From contig NZ_JAAVJL010000001.1 in NCBI RefSeq assembly GCF_012863495.1, forward strand, positions 2,600,001-2,664,000: DNA of 64,000 nucleotides, given 5' to 3'. Each line of letters starts with the position of its first letter. The stretch's first letter is position 1. The position numbers and the translations under genes were made by a program. Positions 47,857 through 58,100 of the stretch are shown here, in pieces. The DNA is from Pseudanabaena yagii GIHE-NHR1. GTDB lineage: Bacteria > Cyanobacteriota > Cyanobacteriia > Pseudanabaenales > Pseudanabaenaceae. The notes beneath the pieces were generated by a model, which worked only from the letters and a program-made list of their open reading frames with translations, was not told the DNA's origin and did no database searches.

Positions 47857-48792
47857 CTAGTGATCTGCAAAGTAATCGCGAAAATAAGCGATCGTCTTTG
47901 CTAGCCCTTCTTCTAAGGGAACTGTTGGTTCCCAGCCTAAATGGAACTTTGCTCGAGAAATGTCAGGCTGACGACGCTGTGGATCATCCTGAGGTAAAGG
48001 CTTAAATACAATGTTGGCTGTGGGATCGATCAAGCGCTGAATTGTTTGAGCCAATTGTAAAATTGTATATTCACCAGGATTGCCTAAATTCACGGGACCA
48101 ATGTAATTTCCATTCATCAAGCGAATCAATCCCTCCACGAGATCTGATACATAGCAGAAACTCCGAGTTTGTGAGCCATCTCCATAAATTGTCAGTGGAA
48201 TACCCTTTAGAGCTTGAACAATAAAGTTGCTAACTACACGTCCATCGTTTTCGAGCATCCTTGTTCCATGAGTATTGAAGATGCGAGCTACTCTCACCTC
48301 AACCCCAAATTGGCGATGGAAATCAAAAGCTAGAGTTTCCGAAATTCGTTTACCTTCGTCATAACAACTCCGAATCCCTGTACAGTTGACATTGCCCCAA
48401 TAGTCTTCGGTTTGTGGATGGATTAGGGGATCTCCATACACCTCAGAAGTTGAAGCAAGCAAAACTCGCGCATTCCACTGTTTAGCTAATTGCAAAACAT
48501 TGAGAGTACCTAAAAAGTTAGTTTTAGCAGTTTGAATTGGATCAGCTTGATAATGAACGGGCGATGCTGGACAAGCAAGGTGATATATTTGCTCAACATG
48601 ATCAATATCAATAGGGTTGATAATGTCATGCTCAATAAATTGAAAATTAGGATGTTCTGCCCATTTGCTATTATTGGGTTTTCTTCCTGTGTAAAGGTTA
48701 TCAACACAGACAACTGTATGTCCTGCGTCCATCAACCGATCAACTAAGTGCGACCCAATGAAGCCTGCGCCGCCAGTAACTAGGATTTTCAT
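47857..48792 (-). CDS. UDP-glucuronate decarboxylase (UDP-xylose synthase)
   Basis: A 311-residue short-chain dehydrogenase/epimerase-fold enzyme that converts UDP-glucuronate to UDP-xylose. The NAD motif is [10 protein letters not shown] at 7-16, followed by the UXS-type [10 protein letters not shown] and the catalytic YDEGK (YxxxK), with [10 protein letters not shown] and [12 protein letters not shown]. It uses the product of the neighbouring UDP-glucose dehydrogenase. Its start follows the stop of the upstream export-protein gene by two bases, implying cotranscription. Confidence 0.94.
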   Translation of the reverse strand: MKILVTGGAGFIGSHLVDRLMDAGHTVVCVDNLYTGRKPNNSKWAEHPNFQFIEHDIINPIDIDHVEQIYHLACPASPVHYQADPIQTAKTNFLGTLNVLQLAKQWNARVLLASTSEVYGDPLIHPQTEDYWGNVNCTGIRSCYDEGKRISETLAFDFHRQFGVEVRVARIFNTHGTRMLENDGRVVSNFIVQALKGIPLTIYGDGSQTRSFCYVSDLVEGLIRLMNGNYIGPVNLGNPGEYTILQLAQTIQRLIDPTANIVFKPLPQDDPQRRQPDISRAKFHLGWEPTVPLEEGLAKTIAYFRDYFADH

Positions 48793-48794
48793 GT

Positions 48795-50360
48795 TTAGTT
48801 TTGAAAGCTTCTATAAAGATTAGTAACGAGTGAAAAAGGAGTAACGATGTTACCAAGAAATTTGGTGGCTGAGCTAAGAATGCTTGCTCCAAAGGAGGGA
48901 CGTACTACAATCACATCGCGATCGCGTAGTCCTGGATTATTTTCTTCGCTCAAGGGTAGATTTAAATCAGCGACAAGGTTACGGCGCATAATTGAACCAT
49001 CAGGATTTACTCGATAAAGCTCTACTGCACGCCAATCGGCATCGTTAGTCAGTCCTCCTGCTGCGGAAATAGCTTCAGTGAAAGAAGTATTAGGACGCAG
49101 TTGTAGAGGCCCTGGACGAAATGCCTCACCAATTACTTGCACTGTAATAACTGTAGGCGAGAAGGTGGCTTTCGCAACCTGTAAATATTCGGCTGGATTA
49201 GTTTTTTCGAGTCGCGGCACAGTAATGAGATCACCATCGGTGAGAGTTATGTCTTGGCTGAGATCAGCTTTAGTGATTAGATCAAGTAGGTTCGCTTTCA
49301 CGATTGTGCGCTGTCCTTTGTCATTCAAACGGGAAATCTGCACGTTACGAATATCCGCAATTTCAGTTACCCCATTGGCAGCCTGCAAAGCTCGGCTGAG
49401 GGTAACAGGTCCACCATTAGATGCAACGCCAGCCGCAGTAGTTGCACCTGTGAGTCCTGTGGAAGTAATCCCATTACGTGAATAAACAAGGGTTTGCGGA
49501 CCAACGCGATTAACTTCACCGACGATCGCTACTTGAATCGTAAAGGTATCTGGCGAAAAGGTGGAATTGCTAACGACCCTAGACTGAGCCGTACTAGTTT
49601 GAGGTAGTGGTGGAACTAGAATTGAGTCTCCATCAAGGATGCGGACATCTTGGCTAATATCGCCTTTCTCAAGGAGATTTTGGAGATTAACTTTGATGAT
49701 CCGACGACCCGATGCTCCATCACGTCGAGAAATCTGAATATTACTAATATCTGCTCTTGAGGTAATTCCTGAGGCTGACTCAAGTGCGCGAGTTAAAGTT
49801 GCCGCGTTACTACTACCACTGCTGCTGCTGTTGTTACTGATAGCACCAGAACCCACATAATTTAAGAATCTTGGCCCTGGACGATTCACCTCTCCGACAA
49901 CAGCAATATTTAGAGGACGAGGAGATAGCAGGGAAACATTAACAATATTACGCACTAAGAAGGGGCTTAATTTTGCCTTCAGCAAGGCATTGGCTTCATC
50001 TAAACTTAAGCCTTCTAATTTGAGCGCGCCTACTAAAGAAATATTAATAGTCCCATCTGGAGCGATTGTTTGGTTGCCAGATAACTCTGGTACGTTAAAT
50101 ACTTCGATTTTGATGGTGTCTCCTGCCCCTAAAGTGTATCGAAATGTATCTTGAGATTCACTGACGTTTAGGGAAGGCGCACCACTATTATTAACCGTTG
50201 ATAATGGTCTCAGGTTAGAATTTGTGGGCGCTGGGAATGATGTAGATGTTCCAGATGACGGAGCAGCTTTATCAATTGTGGTGGTCTGTGCCCAACTAGG
50301 AAAAGGAGAACAGGCAATTAATGTAAATAGAATTAATTTGCCAAATTTGGGTATACGCAT
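48795..50360 (-). CDS. Polysaccharide export protein (Wza-like, three SLBB modules)
   Basis: A 521-residue secreted protein: signal peptide [18 protein letters not shown]...AQ, a Ser/Thr/Asn-rich linker, the poly-export domain near 60-155 ([33 protein letters not shown]), then three SLBB modules, each ending in a DGD/DRD-(S/L/V)I-V-P/R-P pattern. The usual Wza has one or two, so the array is expanded. The ATG at 50360 has an AAGGAG site seven bases upstream; an open extension to 50384 is rejected. First gene of the UDP-sugar cluster, so it exports a xylose/glucuronate-containing glycan. Confidence 0.9.
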   Translation of the reverse strand: MRIPKFGKLILFTLIACSPFPSWAQTTTIDKAAPSSGTSTSFPAPTNSNLRPLSTVNNSGAPSLNVSESQDTFRYTLGAGDTIKIEVFNVPELSGNQTIAPDGTINISLVGALKLEGLSLDEANALLKAKLSPFLVRNIVNVSLLSPRPLNIAVVGEVNRPGPRFLNYVGSGAISNNSSSSGSSNAATLTRALESASGITSRADISNIQISRRDGASGRRIIKVNLQNLLEKGDISQDVRILDGDSILVPPLPQTSTAQSRVVSNSTFSPDTFTIQVAIVGEVNRVGPQTLVYSRNGITSTGLTGATTAAGVASNGGPVTLSRALQAANGVTEIADIRNVQISRLNDKGQRTIVKANLLDLITKADLSQDITLTDGDLITVPRLEKTNPAEYLQVAKATFSPTVITVQVIGEAFRPGPLQLRPNTSFTEAISAAGGLTNDADWRAVELYRVNPDGSIMRRNLVADLNLPLSEENNPGLRDRDVIVVRPSFGASILSSATKFLGNIVTPFSLVTNLYRSFQN

Positions 50361-50498
50361 AAAAGTACTCCTTAACCTAACCATCTAATCATTAGAAACT
50401 TAATACCTGTCATAATAATGGAGGCGGGTTTTCAAATCTTTGGCTGCCATTGTATCAGTACGTTTAATAGTTTATCCCAGTAATTTCTCCGAAATATA

Positions 50499-51212
50499 AT
50501 GCGATCGCCACAGGTTATTTATTTAGATGCAGTTGGCACTGTATTTGGTGTAAGAGACAGTGTTGGTGAACAATATGCAAAGGTTGCTATAGATTTTGGT
50601 GTTAATCTTGATGAGCAAGCAATTAACTATGCTTTTTATCAAAGTTTCCAAGCTGCTCCAAGAATTGCTTTTCCTAATTTGCCTCAAGCGGAGATCCCGA
50701 TCGCTGAATATAAATGGTGGCGATCGCTTGCTGAACAAACCTTTAGGCAAACAGGTGATTTTGCAAAATTTGCTAATTTTGATCAGTTTTTCAATCAACT
50801 GTACGCTTATTTTGCTACTACGGAGCCTTGGGCTATTTACCAAGATGTTCGCATTGCGTTAGATGCATGGAAAAAACAGGGAATTGCTCTTGGGGTGTTA
50901 TCAAATTTTGACAGTCGGATTTATAAAGTTATTGCAGACCTTGAACTTAAGTCCTACTTTGACTCGATCACCATATCTACTGAAGTTGGTGCAGCCAAGC
51001 CTCAGGCAACAATTTTTAAGACAGCTTTAGCCAAGCATCAACTGGAGCGATCGCCTGATCTCGCTTGGCATATAGGCGATAGTTTTGGCGAAGACTATGA
51101 GGGAGCAACTGCGGTGGGGATCACATCATTTTGGCTAAATCGTGATCGCCGCCCCGCCAAAGATCTGGCTCAACAGACGGCACGAACAATTCATCTACTA
51201 ACTGACCTATAG
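50499..51212 (+). CDS. HAD-superfamily hydrolase (subfamily IA, REG-2-like)
   Basis: A 237-residue HAD phosphatase-like protein. Motif I is YLDAVGTVFG (Asp nucleophile, DAVGT instead of DxDGT, with the second Asp replaced), motif II LSNFDSR, motif III around KPQATIF and motif IV HIGDSFGEDYEGA. The Val in place of the general acid/base Asp is typical of REG-2-like members and makes ordinary phosphatase chemistry doubtful. It precedes ribE by 44 bases in the same direction. Confidence 0.82.
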   Translation: MRSPQVIYLDAVGTVFGVRDSVGEQYAKVAIDFGVNLDEQAINYAFYQSFQAAPRIAFPNLPQAEIPIAEYKWWRSLAEQTFRQTGDFAKFANFDQFFNQLYAYFATTEPWAIYQDVRIALDAWKKQGIALGVLSNFDSRIYKVIADLELKSYFDSITISTEVGAAKPQATIFKTALAKHQLERSPDLAWHIGDSFGEDYEGATAVGITSFWLNRDRRPAKDLAQQTARTIHLLTDL

Positions 51213-51256
51213 CAACTTAACCAATCACCAATTACCAGTCAACCAATTACCCAAAA

Positions 51257-51904
51257 ATGTTTACAGGCTTAATTCAAACCATTGGTACTATTGAGCAACG
51301 CGATCGCGATCGCCTTGTGATTTATTGTCCTGATCTGATCAGCAAAATTGCGATCGGTGATAGCATCGCTGTAAATGGGGTATGTCTGACCGCAACTCAT
51401 ATTTCGGATACTAATTTCGTGGCAGATGTGTCTCCTGAAACCTTGGGACGGACAAATTTAGGCGATCGCAAATTAAAGTATGTCAATTTAGAAATGGCTC
51501 TAGCGGTAGGCGATCGCATTGGTGGACATTTTGTCTCAGGTCATATCGATGGGATGGGAAAATTATGCGATCGTGCCCTAGTTGGTAATTCATGGGAGTT
51601 AAGCTTTGAGGCGATTCCTGAAGTTGCTCGCTATATTATTTTTAAAGGGAGCATTGCCATCAATGGAATTAGTCTCACAGTTTCCTATTGCAATGATTCA
51701 GGCACAAATTTTCGAGTTGCGGTTATTCCCCACACCTATGAGAGCACCACATTGAAATATCTCGATCTTGACAGCTCCGTACACTTAGAAGGTGATGTTT
51801 TAGGTAAATATGTTGAGAAATTTCTAAGATCAGGGCATTTAGCGCCCAGCAGTCTAGCTCATCCCGAAATAACATCCGAATTTCTTGCTGAGCATGGCTG
51901 GTAA
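51257..51904 (+). CDS. ribE: Riboflavin synthase alpha chain
   Basis: The enzyme that dismutates two lumazine molecules into riboflavin. At 215 residues it has two lumazine-binding repeats: MFTGLIQTIGTIE plus NGVCLTA and GGHFVSGHIDG in the first half, and KGSIAINGISLTVSY in the second. The length is normal. It lies 44 bases after the HAD gene, so a shared transcript is possible. A hairpin follows the stop. Confidence 0.96.
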   Translation: MFTGLIQTIGTIEQRDRDRLVIYCPDLISKIAIGDSIAVNGVCLTATHISDTNFVADVSPETLGRTNLGDRKLKYVNLEMALAVGDRIGGHFVSGHIDGMGKLCDRALVGNSWELSFEAIPEVARYIIFKGSIAINGISLTVSYCNDSGTNFRVAVIPHTYESTTLKYLDLDSSVHLEGDVLGKYVEKFLRSGHLAPSSLAHPEITSEFLAEHGW

Positions 51905-51911
51905 GAAACCC

Positions 51912-51940
51912 AAAAGAGAGTTGTGCCGCAACTCTCTTTT
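51912..51940 (+). terminator. Terminator after ribE
   Basis: AAAAGAGAGTTG and CAACTCTCTTTT around TGCCG lie 8 bases after the stop codon and end in a T-run. Confidence 0.85.
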
Positions 51941-52038
51941 AGATGGCGTTTTAAAAAACTGTATTATTTGCGTTCCTTAAAATGAAATAATACTTTCTGT
52001 AAACTTCTTTACAATTGCTTAATACTTTTACAGAGATC

Positions 52039-52488
52039 ATGGAACGTACTTTTTTGGCAGTTAAGCCTGATGGCGTACAACGTCACCTAATCGGAGAAAT
52101 TATTCGTCGTTATGAAGCAAAAGGCTTTAAGCTCGTCGGACTGAAATTGTTGCAACCAACCCGCGAACTAGCTGAAAGTCATTACGCAGTACATAAGGAA
52201 AGACCTTTCTTTGCGGGTTTGGTTGACTTTATTACCTCAGGTCCTGTTGTGGCGATGGTCTGGGAAGGCGATGGTGTAGTTGCTTCTGCGCGGAAGATTA
52301 TCGGTGCAACTAATCCTCAAACTGCTGAGCCTGGTACAATTCGTGGCGATTTTGGTATCAATATTGGACGCAATATTATTCATGGTTCTGATGCGATCGA
52401 AACTGCTCAAACCGAGATTGCACTTTGGTTTAAGCCTGAAGAATTAGTCGAATGGCAGCCTAACTTAACGGCTTGGGTTTACGAATAA
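52039..52488 (+). CDS. ndk: Nucleoside diphosphate kinase
   Basis: A 149-residue NDK balancing NTP pools. Diagnostic motifs are [21 protein letters not shown] at the start, the ATP-binding region with PFFAGLVDF, and [19 protein letters not shown] with the phosphohistidine in NIIHGSDA. The start MERTFL at 52039 matches family length; an open TTG 8 codons upstream is rejected. It is flanked by two hairpins, so it is probably monocistronic. Confidence 0.97.
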   Translation: MERTFLAVKPDGVQRHLIGEIIRRYEAKGFKLVGLKLLQPTRELAESHYAVHKERPFFAGLVDFITSGPVVAMVWEGDGVVASARKIIGATNPQTAEPGTIRGDFGINIGRNIIHGSDAIETAQTEIALWFKPEELVEWQPNLTAWVYE

Positions 52489-52489
52489 C

Positions 52490-52522
52490 AAAAAAGGGAG
52501 GTGTAAAGAACCTCCCTTTTTT
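52490..52522 (+). terminator. Terminator after ndk
   Basis: AAAAAAGGGAGGT and ACCTCCCTTTTTT with a 7-base loop follow the stop codon directly. Confidence 0.87.
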
Positions 52523-52555
52523 GATCGGTAATCTCGACCTCTATCTAAAGTAATG

Positions 52556-52583
52556 TTGACAAAACTTTACAATTTGATATATT
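52556..52583 (+). promoter_or_regulatory. Promoter of psbA copy 1
   Basis: TTGACA (52556-52561), a 16-base spacer and TATATT (52578-52583) give a near-consensus promoter and a leader of about 45-50 bases before the ATG. This upstream sequence is not shared with psbA copy 2. Confidence 0.75.
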
Positions 52584-52638
52584 TGTACATGTAAGCGCAA
52601 GTTTACATAAAAAATAAGTTTTAAACCAAAACACAAAA

Positions 52639-53721
52639 ATGACAACAGCAGTACAAAGACGCGAAAGTGCGTCACTGTGGGATCAGTTTTGCAATTGGGT
52701 CACCAGCACCGAAAACCGCCTCTATGTAGGTTGGTTCGGCGTAATCATGATCCCTTGCTTACTCGCAGCGACCATTTGCTTCATCATCGCATTCATCGCA
52801 GCCCCTCCTGTCGATATTGACGGAATCCGTGAACCAGTAGCAGGTAGCTTGCTATTCGGAAACAACATGATTTCTGGCGCAGTTGTACCATCTTCAAACG
52901 CAATTGGCCTGCACTTTTACCCCATTTGGGAAGCAGATAGCCTCGACGAATGGCTATACAACGGTGGACCATACCAATTGGTAATTTTCCACTTCTTGCT
53001 CGGCATTTTCTGCTACATGGGACGTGAATGGGAATTGTCTTACCGTCTCGGTATGCGTCCTTGGATCGCAGTAGCATACTCCGCACCAGTAGCAGCAGCA
53101 ACCGCAGTATTCTTGATCTACCCAATCGGACAAGGCTCCTTCTCAGACGGTATGCCTTTGGGAATCTCTGGAACCTTCAACTTCATGATCGTATTCCAAG
53201 CAGAGCACAACATCTTGATGCATCCTTTCCACATGTTGGGAGTAGCAGGTGTGTTCGGCGGTTCGTTGTTCAGTGCAATGCACGGTTCATTGGTAACCAG
53301 CAGCTTGATTCGTGAAACCACCGAAAACGAAAGCCAAAACTCGGGTTACAAGTTCGGACAAGAAGAAGAAACCTACAACATCGTTGCAGCACACGGCTAC
53401 TTCGGTCGTTTGATTTTCCAATACGCTTCTTTCAGCAACAGCCGTCAATTGCACTTCTTCTTGGCACTATGGCCAGTAGTCGGCATTTGGTTCACCGCAT
53501 TGGGCGTAAGCACAATGGCATTCAACTTGAACGGATTCAACTTCAACCAGTCTATCTCTGATAGCCAAGGTCGTGTTGTACCTTCTTGGGCAGACGTAAT
53601 CAACCGCGCAAACTTGGGTATGGAAGTAATGCACGAGCGCAACGCTCACAACTTCCCACTCGATTTGGCAGCAGTTGATGTAGCTCCTGTAGCTATGAGC
53701 GCTCCTGCTATCAACGGTTAA
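52639..53721 (+). CDS. psbA: Photosystem II D1 protein, copy 1
   Basis: The D1 reaction-centre subunit, 360 residues. Key residues are in place: Glu130 (YMGREWEL), the redox Tyr161 (IYPIGQG), Asp170, Glu189/His190, P680 His198, Ser264, and [13 protein letters not shown] with the Mn ligands His332, Glu333, His337, Asp342 and Ala344. A 16-residue C-terminal extension follows the processing site. Glu130 corresponds to the high-light D1 form of other cyanobacteria. The protein is identical to copy 2 at 60575; I saw only one silent nucleotide difference (codon 10). Its leader differs from copy 2. Confidence 0.99.
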   Translation: MTTAVQRRESASLWDQFCNWVTSTENRLYVGWFGVIMIPCLLAATICFIIAFIAAPPVDIDGIREPVAGSLLFGNNMISGAVVPSSNAIGLHFYPIWEADSLDEWLYNGGPYQLVIFHFLLGIFCYMGREWELSYRLGMRPWIAVAYSAPVAAATAVFLIYPIGQGSFSDGMPLGISGTFNFMIVFQAEHNILMHPFHMLGVAGVFGGSLFSAMHGSLVTSSLIRETTENESQNSGYKFGQEEETYNIVAAHGYFGRLIFQYASFSNSRQLHFFLALWPVVGIWFTALGVSTMAFNLNGFNFNQSISDSQGRVVPSWADVINRANLGMEVMHERNAHNFPLDLAAVDVAPVAMSAPAING

Positions 53722-53743
53722 TCTTCGAGATTTACTCTCTACA

Positions 53744-53781
53744 AACAAAAAAGCAACCCCTAGGGGCTGCTTTTTTGTTTT
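53744..53781 (+). terminator. Terminator after psbA copy 1
   Basis: A hairpin with AAAAAAGCAACCCC and GGGGCTGCTTTTTT (one G-T pair) ends in a T-tract. Confidence 0.82.
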
Positions 53782-53815
53782 GGTTTGTGCAGGAGTCGAT
53801 CGCCTTGTTCGTTGG

Positions 53816-54040
53816 TTATGTACTGTACTTGAGGATTTCCTCTAAGATTTCGGGAGTAAGTCCCTTTTGTTGTGCTTCTAAACGAATTTCTTGAACTACT
53901 TTTTGGAGTGGAGTTGGTTGGGAAACGCATTGTAAAAATATGCTGACAAGGGTTTGCAAGGTTTGACGGTTTTCAGGTGTTGTATTTTGATATGCCTCGG
54001 CGATGGGGGCTTCGACTTGAAGGGTGATTTGTTTAAGCAT
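53816..54040 (-). CDS. Small protein in a toxin-antitoxin locus
   Basis: A 74-residue, probably helical protein (ITLQVEAPIAEAYQNTTPENRQ, then LEAQQKGLTPEILEEIL). The opening beta-strand-like ITLQVEAP and the helical rest resemble small cyanobacterial antitoxins of the ribbon-helix-helix/AbrB type, but I cannot name a family. It starts 22 bases after the PIN toxin stop on the same strand, so it is the third gene of that unit. Confidence 0.6.
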   Translation of the reverse strand: MLKQITLQVEAPIAEAYQNTTPENRQTLQTLVSIFLQCVSQPTPLQKVVQEIRLEAQQKGLTPEILEEILKYST

Positions 54041-54062
54041 GGTATATCTATTTCGCTAGCAA

Positions 54063-54488
54063 TTATTTCATAAGATAAATTTCTACGTTTTGGCTGTTCC
54101 ATGTAGCGATGCCAATTCCAAAAAAATCTTTGTCTTCTGTCCAGATTGGACAATCAAAGTGCATGGCTAAAGCGACTACTTGCCAATCGTTAGGATCTCT
54201 GGCTTTGATGCGTCTTTGAGCTTCATTTTTATACTGAATATAGAACTCTTCGGCGATCGGGATAATGGCTTCTTGTAGTTGTAATATTTCTTCGGAAAAT
54301 GGAGATATTGATATTCCCAAATTTTGCTTTTGTAATATTTTGGGCAAGTTACTGTAAAGCTCTTGATAGCAATTATCAGGGGTTATAAAGTCACAGCTAT
54401 TGACGTATTTATTTAAAAAATTTGGGACTTTTTCGCCTAATAATGCTCGAATTAGGATGTTTGTATCTAGGACAATCGTCTTTGCCAT
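54063..54488 (-). CDS. PIN-domain ribonuclease, putative VapC-like toxin
   Basis: A 141-residue PIN-domain protein. The acidic active-site residues appear as VLDTNILIRAL (Asp8), a central Glu in ITPDNCYQELYS, ARDPNDWQVVALA with Asp, and IWTEDKDFFG. PIN toxins cleave RNA and are neutralised by a small partner. The ATG overlaps by one base the stop of a 57-residue gene upstream, giving translational coupling as in typical toxin-antitoxin pairs. Confidence 0.85.
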   Translation of the reverse strand: MAKTIVLDTNILIRALLGEKVPNFLNKYVNSCDFITPDNCYQELYSNLPKILQKQNLGISISPFSEEILQLQEAIIPIAEEFYIQYKNEAQRRIKARDPNDWQVVALAMHFDCPIWTEDKDFFGIGIATWNSQNVEIYLMK

Positions 54489-54661
54489 TATTTGATTGCG
54501 TCTCTCCTTGCTTGTTTACGCATGGCGTTAAATTCGGCAATGATGTCATCTTCGCTAATGCCGCGATCTTTTAAGAGTTGAGCAAATTTTTGGGCGGATT
54601 GACGTATGGCAATTAGGGTCTCCTTTGTAGGTTTTTTCAGTTGAATGGTTTGAGTTTTCAT
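54488..54661 (-). CDS. Putative antitoxin partner of the PIN toxin
   Basis: A 57-residue protein (start MKTQTIQLKKPTKETLIAI, end FNAMRKQARRDAIK). It is mostly helical with a basic C-terminus, like short VapB-type antitoxins. Its TAA overlaps the toxin ATG (TAATG). The tight coupling to the PIN gene is the main evidence; I do not recognise a named family. Confidence 0.7.
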   Translation of the reverse strand: MKTQTIQLKKPTKETLIAIRQSAQKFAQLLKDRGISEDDIIAEFNAMRKQARRDAIK

Positions 54662-55192
54662 GGTGGATTAATGTTTTTAATAATAGTAGGGGCAATTTAT
54701 GAATTGACCTTACCGTGAATCATAGCAAATTTTCCTATCTCTCATTCAATGGTGGCAAGCTGTTCACAATTTTAACGGATTCGACACTTACGCGCACGAT
54801 CTCAATTAACAGAAACAACTTCCATTGCGATTTTGGAGTGAATCACTAATTTCCTTTACTCAAAGTGGGGGGTACGGCTCCTTTGAGAAGCAATTAAAAT
54901 ATTTGCAGCAAGATACCCTGATTCTCTGGGGCGATCGTGATCGGATTCTTGGGATATAAAGATGCTCTCAAGTTCCAATCCATAATTCCTAATCACAAAC
55001 TAGTTTGGATCAAAAATAGCGGTCACGTTCCCCATCTCGAATGCCCCGAAATCGCTGCCCAAGAGATGATGGGATTTGCAAGCAGCGATCGCTTGTCATA
55101 AAAACGCGATGTCTAATTTTAATAATGATATAAAATAGAGTAACTCTTTGACTGCATCTTTCTTCTGTCGGATTTTAAGGGTTCATATCACT
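54662..55192. other. Region with hydrolase remnant upstream of the second hybrid kinase
   Basis: 530 bases without an intact gene. The first 140 bases carry the promoter region of the toxin-antitoxin unit. The centre holds an alpha/beta hydrolase relic. The last 90 bases lead into the kinase gene; no clear promoter elements were found. Confidence 0.5.
54810..55101 (+). pseudogene. Alpha/beta hydrolase C-terminal remnant, frameshifted
   Basis: Translation gives WSESLISFTQSGGYGS, then QQDTLILWGDRDRILG, a stop/frameshift near 54955, and in another frame KDALKFQSIIPNHKLVWI, then SGHVPHLECPEIAAQEM to a stop at 55101. These are the acid-loop (LILWGDRD) and catalytic His (GHVPHLE) regions of alpha/beta hydrolases. 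The N-terminal nucleophile part is missing. Confidence 0.75.
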
Positions 55193-58100
55193 ATGCTAAG
55201 CAATTTGGATGCAGCGATTGTACGAAACCCTTTGATGGCGAGGGCTGATGCAACTGTGCTTTCAGCAGTAGAACAGATGATTAACCTGAGTAGGCAGGAG
55301 ATAGATGAGGAGAATGGATCAACAACCTGTGTAGTGATTGTGTCCGATGAGCTAAAAGTTTTAGGAATCTTGACACAGAAAGATGTGATGCGTCTAGTAG
55401 CCCAACAGCAGCCGATCGCCAAACTGACGCTTAGGCAATTCTTGAAACAGCACCGATCGCCATCAGCCAGCCCCATAATTTCAGAATCCGACTTGAGAGA
55501 CTTTCGTAATATTAACGCCGCGATCAATCACTTTGAGTCGTTAAAAATTACGCATTTAGCGATAGCGATCGTGGACGCGCAAGAACAACTGGTTGGGATG
55601 CTATTTTACGAATCCCTCAAACGTCTGCGAGATTCCATCATTCACCAAGCTACAGCATCGCTCTTAGCCATCCAACAAAAGATTCATGAACGAATTGCCA
55701 AGGTGGAACCACTGCAAGATGTATTGGTGGATTTGCTGCAAACGATGGAAACCTATCTGCGGGGTAGTAGTTGTTCGATTACACTCTGTCGGGATGGACG
55801 ACTGGGTGATATCGTCGCCCCCAGCCTGCCTCCAGACTATGCAAGGATAGTCTCTGAAATGGGCTTGCCGATCGCGGAAGGCGTGGGTAGCTGCGGGACT
55901 GCGGCGTTTCGGCGCGAATTGGTCGTGGTGACTGATATCGACAGCGATCCACTATGGCGAAATGACAAATCCTTTGTCCTCTGCTATGGTTTACAAGCCT
56001 GTACGTCCATACCGATTTTTGCCAGCAATCGGACGCTATTAGGTACATTTGGTATTTACTATCGCGAGCAGAAAGCACCTCAAGCTCAGGAGCTAGTCTG
56101 GATCGCTCAGGCTGCCAATATTGCAGGTATTGTGATCGAGCGAGATCGAGCCACACAAGCTTTGCAGCAGCTAAATCAGGATCTGGAAAATCGGGTGCAG
56201 GTGCGAACGCAAGAACTGCAAGAACGGGAACAATTTTTGCAGACGGTACTAGATACGTTTCCCCTTTCGGTGTTCTGGAAAGATCTCAATTCGGTGTATT
56301 TGGGCTGCAACCAGAATTTTCTGGACGATGCGGGACTCTCGACGATCGCGCAGATTATTGGCAAGACAGACAATGAACTGCCTTGGGGGGAAACGGAAGC
56401 TGATTTTTACCGAGCCAATGATCGGGCGGTGATCGAGAGTCAAACTGCCAAACTGAGAATTGAGGAAACTCAACACCATGCTGATGGGGAGATTATTTGG
56501 ACGGAAACTAACAAGATCCCCCTCCGCAATCTACAAGGTGAGGTGATCGGCGTATTGGGGACTTACCAAGATATCAGCGATCGCAAAGCCGCAGAATTAG
56601 CAGTACAAGCCAGTGAAGCCAAATTCCGACGGATTACCGAAAGTGTACCAGGGATGATCTTCCGCTATGTTTTGCATCCTGATGGTCGGGATGAGTTGGT
56701 CTATGTCAGCCCTCAAGTGCAGCAGATTTATGAACTGACTCCTGAAGCAGTACTTCAGGATATGAGTTGTCTCTGGGCGAGAATTCACACAGAAGACGTT
56801 CCTAAGATGCAAATGGCTGTTCAGGATTCGGCTGCTTCCCTCCAACCCTTTTTCGTTGAAGGACGTTTGCTCCTGTCGGGGGATCGGGTGAAATGGATAC
56901 AGGTTAGTTCCAAACCCGATCGCCAAGAAAATGGTGATGTTATTTGGGACGGAGTGGTAATTGATATTAGCGATCGCAAAAGATTAGAACAAAAACAAAC
57001 CAGACTTACAGCAATACTTGAATCAACCCCTGATTATATTGGTATGGCTAATACTAAAGGCGAAATTTTGTGGCACAACAGGCATCTCAAAGAATTACGT
57101 CCCGAACTGGATAATGGTGAAGAGCATCGGTTTATTTCGGAATGTCATCCTGATTGGGTAAATCAAATTATATTTGAACAGGCTCTACCCACGGCAATTG
57201 AGAAGGGTAGTTGGGCTGGGGAACTGGCGCTGCTAGATGGCACAGGCAAAGAAATCCCCGTCTCCCAAGTGATCGTTGCTCATAAGTCAGCCAGTGGCAT
57301 GGTCGAGAGTTTCTCGACCATAATGAGAGATATCAGCGATCGCAAAGCTGCGGAGAAAGCTCTGACACATAAACAAAGTCACCTCGCCGCCCTGATCAAC
57401 AATATCCCTCACATTGCTTGGATTAAGGATGAACAAAGTCGGGTTATTGCGGTAAATGAACCCTTTGCCCAAGCCTTTGGCGTTTCGGCTGAGGAATTAG
57501 TCGGTAAAACAGATTTTGATATTTTTCCAGCAGACTTGGCTCAAGCCTATCATGACGATGATGTCGAGGTATTGCAATCTGGTAAACGTAAGGTAGTGGT
57601 GGAGAGAGGCGCAAGGGCTGATGGAACTTTAGGGTGGTTTGAAACAACCAAAACGCCCTTTCGGGACGATCAGCTAAACATTGCTGGAACGGTTGGGATT
57701 GCGGCGGATATTACCGATCTTAAAACGATGGAACTATCGTTAAAAGCCAGTGAGCGACGCTATGCCAGTCTCGCGGCGGCGGCTCCAGTCGCTATTTTTC
57801 GCTTTGATACCCCACTCAACTGTGTCTATGTCAACGAGCGCTGGAGTGATCTGAGTGGGCGATCGATGGAATCAGCCTTGGGTCATGGTTGGATGGAATC
57901 ATTGCATCCCGACGACAGTGAGCAACGCATAGCCGAATGGACTGAATACTATGCCAATTCTAATCCTGAGAGTCAGATCATTCATGGCAGCGAAGGTCGG
58001 CAACTCCGTCCAGATGGCTCCACAGTGTGGAGTTATATCCAAGTGGCGAAGGAATTCGATAATGATGGCAACGTGGTGGGCTATATCGGCACGCTGACCG

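Noticed and set aside
52793-53748. Several antisense and alternate-frame open frames inside psbA (repeated at 60729-61585)
   Set aside because: They occur identically in both copies only because the psbA sequences are identical; D1 codon bias leaves the other frames open.
53744-55192. Possible prophage or integrative element boundary next to the toxin-antitoxin locus
   Set aside because: No integrase, tRNA target or flanking att-like repeat is visible; only gene relics are present.
55350-56160. Cyanobacteriochrome-type GAF in the second hybrid kinase
   Set aside because: Its GAF lacks the canonical Cys-His and DXCF motifs, so bilin binding is not supported.
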